Below are positions 24,301-39,300 of a DNA stretch of 64,000 bases, one piece after another. Under the pieces are notes generated by a model. It worked only from the letters and a program-made list of their open reading frames with translations, was not told the origin of the DNA and did no database searches. A program made the position numbers and the translations under genes. Numbering within the stretch: position 1 is the stretch's first letter; each line of letters starts with the position of its first letter. Source of the stretch: Cladorhizidae sp. MBARI D1340-BT2 (lineage: Eukaryota > Porifera > Demospongiae > Poecilosclerida > Cladorhizidae); NCBI GenBank assembly GCA_028752905.1, contig JAQNBH010000010.1:20631308-20695307 (forward strand), in the 5' to 3' direction.

Positions 24301-27300
24301 CCTAATCCCAGCCCTAGATGCACACCTAATCCTAGCTCTAGATGCACACCTAATCCCAGCCCTAGATGCACACCTAATCCTAGCCCTAGATGCACACCTA
24401 ATCCCAGCCCTAGATGCATACCTAATCCCAGCCCTAGATGCACACCTAATCCTAGCCCTAGATGCACACCTAATCCTAGCCCTAGATGCACTCCTAATCC
24501 TAGCCCTAGATGCACTCCTAATCCTAGACCTAGATGCACACCTAATCCTAGCCCTAGATGCACACCTACATCCCAGCCCTAGATGCACTCCTTATCCTAG
24601 CCCTAGATGCACACCTAATCCTAGCCCTAGATGCACACCTAATCCTAGCCCTAGATGCACACCTACATCCCAGCCCTAGATGCACTCCTTATCCTAGCCC
24701 TAGATGCACATCTAATCCTAGCCCTAGATGCACACCTAATCGTCGCCCTAGATGCACACCTAATCCTAGCCCTAGATGCACACCTAATCTTAGCCCTAGA
24801 TGCACACCTAATCCTAGCCCTAGATGCACTCCTTATCCTAGCCCTAGATTCACACCTAATCCTAGCCCTAGATGCACTCCTAATCCTAGCCCTAGATGCA
24901 CTCCTAATCCTAGCCCTAGATGCACTCCTAATCCTAGACCTAGATGCACACCTAATCCTAGCCCTAGATGCACACCTACATCCCAGCCCTAGATGCACTC
25001 CTTATCCTAGCCCTAGATGCACATCTAATCCTAGCCCTAGATGCACACCTAATCGTAGCCCTAGATGCACACCTAATCCTAGCCCTAGATGCACACCTAA
25101 TCTTAGCCCTAGATGCACACCTAATCCTAGCCCTAGATGCACTCCTTATCCTAGCCCTAGATGCACACCTAATCCTAGCCCTAGATGCACTCCTAATTCT
25201 AGCCCTAGATGCACACCTAATCCTAGCCCTAGATGCACACCTAATCCTAGCCCTAGATGCACACCTAATCCCAGCCCTAGATGCACACCTAATCCTAGCC
25301 CTAGATGGACTCCTATCCTTGCCCTAGATGCACACCTAATCCTAGCCCTAGATGCACACCTAATCCCAGCCCTAGATGCACTCCTAATCCTAGCCCTAGA
25401 TGCACACCTAATCCTAGCCCTAGATGCACACCTAATGCTACACCTAATCCCAGCCCTAATCCTAGCCCTAGATGCACACCTAATCCAAGCCCTAGATGCA
25501 CACCTAATCCTAGCCCTAGATGCACACCCCTAGATGCACACCTAATCCCAGCCCTAGATGCACACCTAATCCTATCCCTAGATGCACTCCTAATCCTAGC
25601 CCTAGATGCACTCCTAATCCTAGCCCTAGATGCACACCTAATCCTAGCCCTAGATGCACTCCTAATCCTAGCCCTAGATGCACACCTAATCCTAGCCCTA
25701 GATGCACACCTAATCCTAGTCCTAGATGCACACCTAATCTTAGCCCTAGATGCACACCTAATCCTAGCCCTAGATGCACTCCTAATCCTAGCCCTAGATG
25801 CACACCTAATCCTAGCCCTAGATGCACTCCTAATACTAGCCCTAGATGCACACCTAATCCTAGCCCTAGATGCACACCTAATCCTAGCCCTAGATGGACT
25901 CCTATTCTAGCCCTAGATGCACACCTAATCCTAGACCTATATGCACACCTAATCCTAGCCCTAGATGCACACCCAATCCTAGCCCTAGATGCACACCTAA
26001 TCCCAGCCCTAGATGCACTCCTAATCCTAGCCCTAGATGCACACCTAATCCTAGCCCACCTAATCTAGCCCTACAGTAGCGGTCAAAAATAACTTTACGT
26101 TGCGTTTCTGTACAACGTACGTGGTACGCTCGAGCGTTTAAAAATCAACGCACGAGCTACCATTTAAGAACGCACGGAGAACGTACGCACGAACGTTTAA
26201 ACGCATCGTTGGAACGCATCGTTGTTTATTTTTTACCTCGATCTGACACGTGACAAATAATAGGAAAACGCGCGCATTCGGAGGCTAAATTCTATTTAGG
26301 TAACATTAGTTTAGGTAGCTCTTGTCAAATCGATCAGAAAATATCTGAGGATACTATTCCCAAAAGAAGTAAGTACTTGCTCTTGATGTGTTGAGGTACT
26401 TTTTCAATTTTGTGTCTTGCTAGCTCAGCTAGTCCCTTTGTCTGAATAAATTTTACTTGCTGGTATTTCATTGTAGCTTAGATTTGTTGTTACTATCTAC
26501 TTCAGTGCTAATTCTTTTGCTTTTTGCCAACATTTCCAACCAAATACTTTGGTCTTTGTCAGGGCATCTTAGTAATCATCTGGTTGACAATCTAAGTAGC
26601 TCTATTTTCACTAGAGCTTGATCAGAACATGAGCTAAAGTTGTTCCACACAAAATGGTCTTGAAGACCTCCACACCTGTTCGTCAAATGTAACAAGCTTG
26701 GATTATGTGAGCAGTGGCTCGCTAGGTGGTGTGTATGTCTTGATAATGTGCAATATTTTGGCTGCATGAGAACTGTCGCCATTATTATGATGTATCCTGT
26801 GTGTTTTTTGGGGTGGTGGCTCCAAAAGGGGGAAGCTAGTCAGCAACTGTTGTGTGACTAATAGCACTTTAGATGTTGGATGTCTGTGGTTTGTAAATGC
26901 AGATATCCAGTCCGAGGATGGAGATGTCAAACTGGCCCAGAAGATATAAACCAACAACTAGCTTTACACCTACATAACAGGACCTTTACTTACCTTGTCA
27001 ATATTGTCAGATAACAACTGCTGCACCAAACCACACACAAAGATGTTGCATAAATTAAAATACACATTATCAATACCCAGTAGCACTGCTATTTAGTTTG
27101 ATGATGTGAAGAATCGCCTCAACCTTTGGGGTAGCAGAAGCTTCACAGTACACTTGTCAAACCAGATGATATTCTCGAATGCACTCCCTGCCTTGCTGAC
27201 AAATTGCTGTGCCACTCCCGACCTCTTGACCTGGAGTGTGGGAGACAAAATACGGTATTTTAAAATAACCAAAAAAAACCCTGGTTACTTGAGGTTCACC

Positions 27301-30300
27301 AGATCGAGCTCTGGCACGCAAGTTATGTGTATCTTAGTTTGCTTATACATCGCCCATGTCGTCTCAAATAGGTTAAGAAGTACCCAGAAGCCAAATCATT
27401 ACTTTGTTTGCCTCAGAATCGATGGCAATATGAATTGCCATGCAGCAATGTACAACCACTCGATGTTTGTCCTACACCAAAGCTGGCACTCGTTGCTTTG
27501 AAGAAAGCCTCTACTGTAGTTTTAGTAGGCCATCATATTATCAATGTAATATAGTATAGTTTTTGTAATGCTCTGCATAGAAAGGCATTTCAGGTTCCTG
27601 ACTTCATATTCCTTGTAAGCTACCAGTTTTCTATAATTCATGGCATGGCACAAAAACTTAACCTGCCACTTGAGCCTTGACAACCAATTTGCTCCCTTGA
27701 ACAAAAGGTCTTGTGTGATCGCAGGTAATGTTTCAGGAAGCTCAGGTCATCCTACCTAGTTAACTGAATCCATCAATATCTTGGGTGCTTCACAGCTTAG
27801 GCTAAGGTTCAGAATTCTTTGCTTTTGCTTCTTGTAGGACGATACACCACAGCACGAGAAAAAGAGCTGTAAAGCGAGCGACGAAACGTATCACGTGTAC
27901 GTTTATTCTATGAACGCATGCGTTCCAGCTGCACAACACAGCTACGTTTTAGAAGTACGATTGAAAAAACATAAAGGAACACACACGCAACGCTTGCTCA
28001 CAAAACGTAGTACGTACGTTGTACAAAAATGCAACGTAAAGTTATTTTTGGCCGCTACTGTAGATGCACACCTAATCCTAGCCCTAGATGCACACCTAAT
28101 GCTACACCTAATCCCAGCCCTAATCCTAGCCCTAGATGCACTCCTAATCCTAGCCCTAGATGCACACCTAATCCCAGCCCTAGATGCACACCTAATCCTA
28201 GCCCTAGATGCACACCTAATCCTAGCCCTAGATGCACGACTAATCCTAGCCCTAGATGCACGCCTAATCCAAGCCCTAGATGCACACCTAATCCAAGCCC
28301 TAGATGCACACCTAATCCTATTCCTATATCCTATTCCTAGATGCAAACCTAATCCTAGCATTAGTTGCACTCCTAATCCTAGCCCTAGATGCACACCTAA
28401 TCCTAGCCCTAGATGCACTCCTAATCCTAGCCCTAGATGCACTCCTAATCCTAGCCCTAGATTCACACCTAATCCTAGCCCTAGATGCACACCTAATCCT
28501 AGCCCTAGATGCACACCTAATCCTAGCCCTAGATGCACACCTAATCCTAGCCCTAGATGCACACCTAATCTTAGCCCTAGATGCACACCTAATCCTAGCC
28601 CTAGATGCACTCCTAATCCTTGCACTAGATGCACACCTAATCCTAGCCCTAGATGCACTCCTAACTAGCCCTAGATGCACACCTAATCCTAGTCCTAGAT
28701 GCACACCTAATCCTAGCCCTACATGCACACCTAATCCTAGCCCTAGATGCACACCCAATCCTAGCCCTAGATGCACACCTAATCCCAGCCCTAGATGCAC
28801 TCCTAATCCTAGCCCTAGATGCACACCTAATCCTAGCCCACCTAATCCTAGCCCTAGATGCACACCTAATCCTAGCCCTAGATGCACACCTAATGCTACA
28901 CCTAATCCCAGCCCTAATCCTAGCCCTAGATGCACACCTAATCCAAGCCCTAGATGCACACCTAATCCTAGCCCTAGATGCACACCTAATCCTAGCCCTA
29001 GATGCACACCTAATCCTAGCCCTAGATGCACACCTAAGTTCCCAGCCCTAGATGCACACCTAAGTTCCCAGCCCTAGATGCACACCTAATCCCAGCCCTA
29101 TGTAGATGCACACCTAATCCTAGCCCTAGATGCACACCTAATCCTATCCCTAGATGCACACCTAATCCTAGCCCTAGATGCACACCTAATCCTAGCCCTA
29201 GATGCACACCTAATCCCAGCCCTAGATGCACTCCTAATCCTAGCCCTAGAAGCACTCCTAATCCTAGCCCTAGATGCACACTTAATCCTAACCCTAAATG
29301 CACACGTAATCCTAGCCCTAGATGCACTCCTAATCCTATCCCTAGATGCACACCTAATCCTAGCCCTAGATGCACACCTAATCCTAGTCCTAGATGCACA
29401 CCTAATCCTAGCCCTAGATCACCTAATCCCAGCCCTAGATGCACACCTAATCCTAGCCCTAGATGCACACCTAATCCCAGCCCTAGATACACACCTAATC
29501 CTAGCCCTAGATGCACCCCTAATCCCAGCCCTAGATGCACTCCTAATCCTAGCCCTAGATGCACACCTAATCCCAGCCCTAGATGCATACCTAATCCTAG
29601 CCCTAGATGCACACCTAATCCCAGCCCTATGTAGATGCACACCTAATCCTAGCCTAGATGCACACCTAATCCTAGCCCTAGATACACACCTAATCCTAGC
29701 CCTAGATGCACACCTAATCCTAGCCCTAGATGCACACCTAATCCTAGCCCTAGATGCACACCTAATCCTAGCCCTAGATGCACACCTAATCCCAGCCCTA
29801 GATGCACTCCTAATCCTAGCCCTAGAAGCACTCCTAATCCTAGCCCTAGATGCACACTTAATCCTAACCCTAAATGCACACGTAATCCTAGCCCTAGATG
29901 CACTCCTAATCCTATCCCTAGATGCACACCTAATCCTAGCCCTAGATGCACACCTAATCCTAGTCCTAGATGCACACCTAATCCTAGCCCTAGATCACCT
30001 AATCCCAGCCCTAGATGCACACCTAATCCTAGCCCTAGATGCACACCTAATCCCAGCCCTAGATACACACCTAATCCTAGCCCTAGATGCACCCCTAATC
30101 CCAGCCCTAGATGCACTCCTAATCCTAGCCCTAGATGCACACCTAATCCCAGCCCTAGATGCATACCTAATCCTAGCCCTAGATGCACACCTAATCCCAG
30201 CCCTATGTAGATGCACACCTAATCCTAGCCTAGATGCACACCTAATCCTAGCCCTAGATACACACCTAATCCTAGCCCTAGATGCACACCTAATCCTAGC

Positions 30301-33300
30301 CCTAGATGCACACCTAATCCTAGCCCTAGATTCACACGTAATCCTAGCCCTAGATGCACACGTAATCCTAGCCCTAGATGCACACATAATCCTAGCCCTA
30401 GATGCACACCTAATCCTAGCCTTAGATGCACACCTAATCTTAGCCCTAGATGCACACCTAATCCTAGCCTAGATGCACACCTAATCCTAGCCCTAGATGC
30501 ACACCTAATCCTAGCCTAGATGCACACCTAATCCTAGCCCTAGATGCACACCTAATCCTAGCCCTAGTGCACACCTAATCCTAGCCCTAGAAGCACACCT
30601 AATCCTAGCCCTAGATGCACACCTAATCCTAGCCCTAGATGCAGCCCTAATCCTAGCCCTAGATGCACACCTACATGTAATCTTAGCCCTAGATGCACTC
30701 CCTAGATGCACACCTAAACTCCTAATCCTAGTCCTAGATGCACACCTAATCCTAGCCCTAGATGCACACCTAATCCTAGCCCTAGATGTACACCTAATCC
30801 TAGCCCTAGATGCACACGTAATCCTAGCCCTAGATGCACACATAATCCTAGCCCTAGATGCACACCTAATCCTAGCCTTAGATGCACACCTAATCTTAGC
30901 CCTAGATGCACACCTTATCCTAGCCCTAGATGCACACCTAATCCTAGCCCTAGATGCACACCTAATCCCAGCCCTATATGCACACCTAATCCCAGCCCTA
31001 GATGCACACCTAATCCTAGCCCTAGATGCACACCTAATCCTAGCACACCTAATCCTAGCCCTAGATGCACACCTGCCCTAGCCCTAGATGCACACCTAAT
31101 CCTAGCCCTAGATGCACACCTAATCCTAGCCCTAGATGCACCTAATCCCAGCCCTAGATGTACACTAATCCTAGCCCTAGATGCACACCTACATGTAATC
31201 CTAGCCCTAGATGCACACCTAATCCTAGCCCTAGATGCACTCCTAATCCTAGCCCTAGATGCACACCTAATCTTAGCCCTAAATGCACTCCTAATCCTAG
31301 CCCTAGATGCACACCTGATCCTAGTCCTAGATGCACACCTAATCCTAATCCTAGCCCTAGATGCACACCTAATCCTAGCCCTAGATGCACACCTAATCCT
31401 AGCCCTAGATGCACACCTAATCCTAGCCCTAGATGCACACCTAATCCTAGCCCTAGATGCACACCTAATCCTAGCCCTAGATGCACACCTAATCCTAGCC
31501 CTAGATGCACACCTAATCCTAGCCCTAAATGCACTCCTAATCTTAGCCCTAGAAGCACTCCTAATCCTAGCCCTAGATGCACACCTAATCCTAGCCCTAG
31601 ATGCACACCTAATCCTAGCCCTAGATGCAAACCTAATCCTAGCCCTAGATGCACACCTACATGTACATGTAATCCTAGCCATAGATGCAAACCTAATCCT
31701 AGCCCTAGAAGCACACCTAATCCTAGCCCTAGATGCACACCTAATCCTAGCCCTAGATGCACACCTAATCCTAGCCTTAGATGCACACCTAATCCTAGCC
31801 CTAGATGCACACCTAATCCTAGCCCTAGATGCACACCTAATCCTAGCCCTAGATGCACACCTAATCCTAGCCCTAGATGCACACCTAATCCTAGCCCTAG
31901 ATGCACACCTAATCCCAGCCCTAGATGCACACCTAATCCTAGCCCTAGATGCACCCCTAATCCCAGCCCTAGATGCACACCTAATCCTAGCCATAGATGC
32001 ACACCTAATCCTAGCCCTAGATGCACACCTAATCCCAGCCCTAGATGCACTCCTAATCCTAGCCCAAGATGCACACCTAATCCTAGCCCAAGATGCACAC
32101 CTAATCCCAGCCCTAGATGCACACCTTATCCCAGCCCTAGATACACACCTAATCCTAGCCCTAGATGCACACCTAATCCTAGCCCTAGATGCACACTAAT
32201 CCTAGCCCTAGATGCACACCTAATCCTAATCCTAGCCCTAGATGCACACCTAATCCTAGCCCTAGATGCACACCTAATCCTAGCCCTAGATGCACACCTA
32301 ATCCTAGCCCTAGATGCATTCCTAATCCTCGCCATAGATGCACACCTAATCCGAGCCCTAGATGCACACCTGCCCTAGCCCTAGATGCACTCCTAATCTT
32401 AGCCCTAGAAGCACTCCTAATCCTAGCCCTAGATGCACACCTAATCCTAGCCGTTGATGCACACCTAATCCCAGCCCTAGATGCATTCCTAATCCTAGCC
32501 CTAGAAGCACTCCTAATCCTAGCCCTAGATACACACTTAATCCTAACCCTAAATGCACACGTAATCCTAGCCCTAGATGCACTCCTAATCCTATCCCTAG
32601 ATGCACACCTAATCCTAGCCCTAGATGCACACCTAATCCTAGTCCTAGATGCACACCTAATCCTAGCCCTATATCATCTAATCCCAGCCCTAGATGCACA
32701 CCTAATCCTAGCCTTAGATGCACACCTAATCCTAGCCCTAGATGCACACCTAATCCTAGCCCTAGATGCGCACCTAATCCTAGCCCTAAATGCACACCTA
32801 ATCCTAGCCCTAGATGCACATCTAATCCCAGCCCTAGATACACACCTAATCCTAGCCCTAGATGCACCCCTAATCCCAGCCCTAGATGCACTCCTAATCC
32901 CAGCCCTAGATGCACACCTAATCCTAGCCCTAGATGCACTCCTAATCCTAGCCCTAGATGCACACCTAATCCCAGCCCTAGATGCACACCTAATCCAAGC
33001 CCTAGATGCACACCTAATCCTAGCCCTAGATGCACGCCTAATCCTAGCCCTAGATGCACACCTAATCCAAGCCATAGATGCACTCCTAATCCCAGCCCTA
33101 GATGCACACCTAATCCTAGCCCTAGATGCACACCTAATCCTAGCCCTAGATGCACTCCTAATCCTAGCCCTAGATGCACACCTAATCCTAGCCCTAGATG
33201 CATACCCAATCCTAGCCCTAGATGCACACCTAATCTCAGCCCTAGATGCACTCCTAATCCTAGCCCTAGATGCACACCTAATCATAGCCCACTTAATCCT

Positions 33301-36300
33301 TGCCCTAGATGCACACCTAATCCTAGCCCTAGATGCACATCTAATCCTACATGTAGACCTAGATGCACACCTAATCCTAGCCCTAGATGCACACCTAATC
33401 CTAGCCCTAGATGCACACCTAATCCTAGCCCTAGATGCACACCTAATCCTAGCCCTAGATGCACACCTAATCCTAGCCCTAGATGCACACCTAATCCTAG
33501 CCCTAAATGCACTCCTAATCCTAGCCCTAGATGCACACCTAATGCTAGCCCTAGATGCACACCTAATCCTAGCCCTAGATGCACACCTAATCATAGCCCT
33601 AGATGCACACCTAATCCTAGCCCTAGATGCACTCCCTAGATGTACACCTAAACTCCTAATCCTAGCCCTAGATGCACACCTAATCCTAGCCCTAGATGCA
33701 CACCTAATCCCAGCCCTAGATGCACACCTAATCCTAGCCATAGATGCACACCTAATCCTAGCACACCTAATCCTAGCCCTAGATGCACACCTGCCCTAGC
33801 CCTAGATGCACACCTAATCCTAGCCCTAGATGTACACCTAATCTAGCCCTAGATGCACACCTAATCCTAGCCCTAGATGCACACCTAATCCTAGCCCTAG
33901 ATGCACATCTAATCCTAGCCCTAGATGCACACCTAATCCCAGCCCTAGATGTACACCTAATCCTAGCCCTAGATGCACACCTACATGTAATCCTAGCCCT
34001 AGATGCACACCTAATCCTAGCCCTAGATGCACTCCTAATCCTAGCCCTAGATGCACACCTAATCTTAGCCCTAGATGCACTCCTAATCCTAGCCCTAGAT
34101 GCACTCCTAATCCTAGCCCTAGATGCACACCTGATCCTAGCCCTAGATGCAGACCTAATCCTAATCCTAATCCTAGCCCTAGATGCACACCTAATCCTAG
34201 CCCTAGATGCACACCTAATCCTAGCCCTAGATGCACACCTAATCCTAGCCCTAGATGCACACCTAATCCTAGCCCTAGATGCACACCTAATCCCAGCCCT
34301 AGATGCACACCTAATCCTAGCCATAGATGCACCCCTAATCCCAGCCCTAGATGCACTCCTAATCCCAGCCTTAGATGCACACCTAATCCTAGCCCTAGAT
34401 GCACTCCTAATCCTAGCCCTAGATGCACACCTAATCCCAGCCCTAGATGCACACCTAATCCTAGCCCTAGATGCACACCTTATCCTAGCCCTAGATACAC
34501 ACCTAATCCTATCCCTAGATGCACACCTAATCCCAGCCATAGATGCACACCTATCCCAGCCCTAGATGCACACCTAATCCTAGCCCTAGATGCACACCTA
34601 ATCCTAGCCCTAGATGCACACCTAATCCTAGCCCTAGATGCACACCTAATCCCAGCCCTAGATGCACACCTAATCCTAGCCCTAGATGCACTCCTAATCC
34701 TAGCCCTAGATGCACACCTAATCCTAGCCCTAGATGCACACCTAACCCTAGCCCTAGATGCACACCTAATCCTAGCCCTAGATGCACACCTAATCCTAGC
34801 CCTAGATGCACACCTAATCCTAGCCCTATATGCACACCTAATCCTAGCCCTAGATGCACACCTAATCCTAGCCCTAGATGCACACCTAATCCTAGCCCTT
34901 GCCCTAGATGCACACCTAATCCTAGCCGTAGATGCACACATAATCCTAGCCCTAGATGTACACCTAATCCTAGCCCTAGATGCACACCTAATCCTAGCCC
35001 TAGATACCTAATCCTAGCCCTAGATGCACACCTAATCCTAGCCCTAGATGCACTCCTAATCCTAGCCCTAGATGCACACCTAATCCTAGCCCTAGATGCA
35101 CACCTAATCCTAGCCATAGATGCACACCTAATCCTAGCCCTAGATGCACACCTAATCCCAGCCCTAGATGCACTCCTAATCCTAGCCCTAGATGCACACC
35201 TAATCCTAGCCCTAGATGCACACCTAATCCTAGCCCTAGATGCACACCTAATCCCAGCCCTAGATGCACACTAATCCTAGCCCTAGATGCACACCTAATC
35301 CTAATCCTAGCCCTAGATGCACACCTAATCCTAGCCCTAGATGCACACCTAATCCTAGCCCTAGATGCACACCTCATCCTAGCCCTAGATGCATTCCTAA
35401 TCCTCGCCCTAGATGCACACCTAATCCGAGCCCTAGATGCACACCTGCCCTAGCCCTAGATGCACACCTAATCCTAGCCCTAGATGCACACCTAATCCTA
35501 GCCCTAGATGCAGACCTAATCCTAGCCCTAGATGCACACCTAATCCTAGCCCTAGATACACACCTAATCCTAGCCCTAGATGCACACCTAATCCTAGCCC
35601 TAGATGCAGACCTAATCCTAGCCCTAGATGCACACCTAATCCTAGCCCTAGATGCACACCTAATCCTAGCCCTATATGCACACCTAATCCTAGCCCTAGA
35701 TGCACACCTAATCCTAGCCCTAGATGCACACCTAATCCTAGCCCTTGCCCTAGATGCACACCTAATCCTAGCCGTAGATGCACACATAATCCTAGCCCTA
35801 GATGTACACCTAATCCTAGCCCTAGATGCACACCTAATCCTAGCCCTAGATACCTAATCCTAGCCCTAGATGCACACCTAATCCTAGCCCTAGATGCACT
35901 CCTAATCCTAGCCCTAGATGCACACCTAATCCTAGCCCTAGATGCACACCTAATCCTAGCCATAGATGCACACCTAATCCTAGCCCTAGATGCACACCTA
36001 ATCCCAGCCCTAGATGCACTCCTAATCCTAGCCCTAGATGCACACCTAATCCTAGCCCTAGATGCACACCTAATCCTAGCCCTAGATGCACACCTAATCC
36101 CAGCCCTAGATGCACACTAATCCTAGCCCTAGATGCACACCTAATCCTAATCCTAGCCCTAGATGCACACCTAATCCTAGCCCTAGATGCACACCTAATC
36201 CTAGCCCTAGATGCACACCTCATCCTAGCCCTAGATGCATTCCTAATCCTCGCCCTAGATGCACACCTAATCCGAGCCCTAGATGCACACCTGCCCTAGC

Positions 36301-39300
36301 CCTAGATGCACACCTAATCCTAGCCCTAGATGCACACCTAATCCTAGCCCTAGATGCAGACCTAATCCTAGCCCTAGATGCACACCTAATCCTAGCCCTA
36401 GATGCACACCTAATCCTAGCCCTAGATGCACACCTAATCCTAGCCCTAGATGCAGACCTAATCCTAGCCCTAGATGCACACCTAATCCTAGCCCTAGATG
36501 CAGACCTAATCCTAGCCCTAGATGCAGACCTAATCCTAGCCCTAGATGCACACCTAATCCTAGCCCTAGATGCAGACCTAATCCTAGCCCTAGATGCACA
36601 CCTAATCCTAGCCCTAGATGCACACCTAATCCTAGCCCTAGATGCAGCCCTAATCCTAGCCCTAGATGCACACCTAATCCTAGCCCTAGATGCACACCTA
36701 ATCCTAGCCCTAGATGCACACCTAATCCTAGCCCTAGATGCACACCTAATCCTAGCCCTAGATGCACACCTAATCCTAGCCCTAGATGCAGCCCTAATCC
36801 TAGCCCTAGATGCACACCTAATCCTAGCCCTAGATGCAGACCTAATCCTAGCCCTAGATGCACACCTAATCCTAGCCCTAGATGCACACCTAATCCTAGC
36901 CCTAGATGCACACCTAATCCTAGCCCTAGATGCAGACCTAATCCTAGCCCTAGATGCACACCTAATCCTAGCCCTAGATGCAGACCTAATCCTAGCCCTA
37001 GATGCACACCTAATCATAGCCCTAGATGTACACCTAATCCTAGCCGTAGATGTACCAACAGCTAAAACTATGTGTTACCCTGTGGTGATAAGCTGAGCCG
37101 CTAGGTCTTTGCAGTAAGCTACTGGAGGTTGATGCACTCCTTCATGAACAGAACATTATTATGCTGGCTTCGAGCGCAAAAATTAGACATGCTTTCTTCT
37201 GATTTTCATTAGAATTGATTTACCTATATAGATGACTTGTGTAGAGGAGATAGCTACTAGATCTCTAAACAGATGGACCTGGCAAGGCCTCAAAATGTTG
37301 AGACACTCCAATAAAAGTGTATGCAGGTAAGTGAGTAGTACAGTATATACAACATGCGCCTTCACCTCGGAAGCATAAGGCTTTACGTCAGCCGTGCCCT
37401 AGCTGTAAGCATTTGAAATGCAATAATTAATTTGTTAGTACTTGCTGGAAGGTCCGTAGTGTAAGAGTTTTATATTATACACTGTATAGCTCAGGGGCAA
37501 TACACTCAAATAGTCCCAAACATTCAGGACATGATCTTTAGGAAACGGTCAAGGAATGATGGTAAATGACAATCTTCTCCCACTAATGAAACTCCTCCCA
37601 CTACTCCAGACTTACCTTGCCCTTGCCCATCAAGCGGAAGTGGTGAATCTCAGTGACCTCCGACCCCTGGCATCCAGCCGGACACTGTATGGTGTAGCCC
37701 TTGCCGCTGGGGTCCTGGATGAACTGGCGGTTGAGCAATTGGTGCGTGCAGTAGTCGATGAAGCACTGCACACACATGCTGTGGCCGACCTCACACGCGA
37801 ACACCACCACCTGGGGGCTGCGGGCAAGACACAAGACACATGTCACAGGCACCCCCACCTGGGGACTGCAGGCAAGGCACAAGACACATGTCACAGGCAC
37901 CCCCACCTGGGCGCTGCAGGCAAGGCACAAGACACATGTCACAGGCACCCCCACCTGGGGGCTGCAGGCAAGGACAAGACACACATGTCACAGGCACCCC
38001 CCACCTGAGGGCTGTAGGCAGAGCACCAAAGAGCTCACCTGGAGGAATTCTTCACAGTTGAGCATATTTTTGTAATCGTACTCATCGTACTCACTAGGGG
38101 GGAAATGTATTATTGGCTTGATTACGCGGTAACGGAATATCACTTCCACTACTTATGGAGCTGCTACTCATCTCAGAAAGACTCAACATTATCAAAATAA
38201 ATCTCCACAGAGGTCGCCACGGACACTTGATATAAAGAAATATTTCTTTTTTTAGAGTGAGACCAAAAAAGCACACAGTAACAGAATTTCATAAAAATTA
38301 ACATCAAATTTTAAGTGTTGTAGGCAGTGCCATATCACCTGCTGTTCTTTTAGAGAAATGCCTTGATGGTGGACCTGGTATTGGTTTAGGGTTATCACAC
38401 TATACATACAGAAAGAATGGTACAGGAATCTGTAGTGATATGAAGGAACCCCGTAACTTGAACCTTGTACTCGATTCTAAGTCACATCACTCTCACGTGA
38501 TAACTGATCTTATTCGTGCTCACTATTTTATAATGCTGTGACCTGCTCTGTTGTGTGTGTTTGAATCTAGTTGAATAAAGCCTTCTCGCATAATGGTACT
38601 CTGTCTATCACCGCATAATTTATTCAACAAAGATTTTTATGGATACGACATGAACAACTCGATGCTGACCCTAACTCGACAGAGGCCGAAAAATAATGTT
38701 TTCATTGGAAACGGACTTTTCGGAACTTTCTCGCCGTTCTCGACCGTGAAGGACTCGACGAACTTGGAGTCCTCACTAACTACCTGTCACCCAAGATCTT
38801 TCAGTACGTTGAAGACAGTGAGAACTACCTGGCTGCAATGGAGACATTACAAGATCTCTATGTGAAGCCAACTACGAAACGGCAATTGCCTGCTGGGACT
38901 CTAGATGAGTTCCTTCAAGCTCACAAACACTCAGCACGGACCGCAACTACTGGAGAGTCTATATCGCGAAGAAAGTATTAGGGTTGCATTCATTACTGGT
39001 CTAACTTCCGGATATATTCGCCAGAGGCTGCTAGAAATCAAAACGTTAGACCTTTAAAATCACCTTCTCAATAATCAACTTCAAATTATATTCACTCGAT
39101 GTTTAGACTAGATGCTTTAGTCTTCATCAGGAATATTCTTGCTACTATGCTTGACTAAGCTCGGACTCTAGAGGCTACTGCTCATAGCTCCGAAGCCTAC
39201 TTGGCCCGAACTCCTCAATCCAATTCAGCAATGCCTGCCATTGTTCCCGTAGAATAAGCCACCAACTGTTCTATGCTTGCAGCAGTGCCTCTGTCTCAAG

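Noticed and set aside
26576..27501. Short frames inside the Tc1-like element as a transposase
   Set aside because: No DDE/D motif or helix-turn-helix pattern recognised in any frame.
21735..37055. Dozens of long open frames on both strands, up to 736 codons
   Set aside because: The 24-bp unit has no stop in most frames and is divisible by 3, so long frames arise automatically. There are no start contexts, domains or exon signals.
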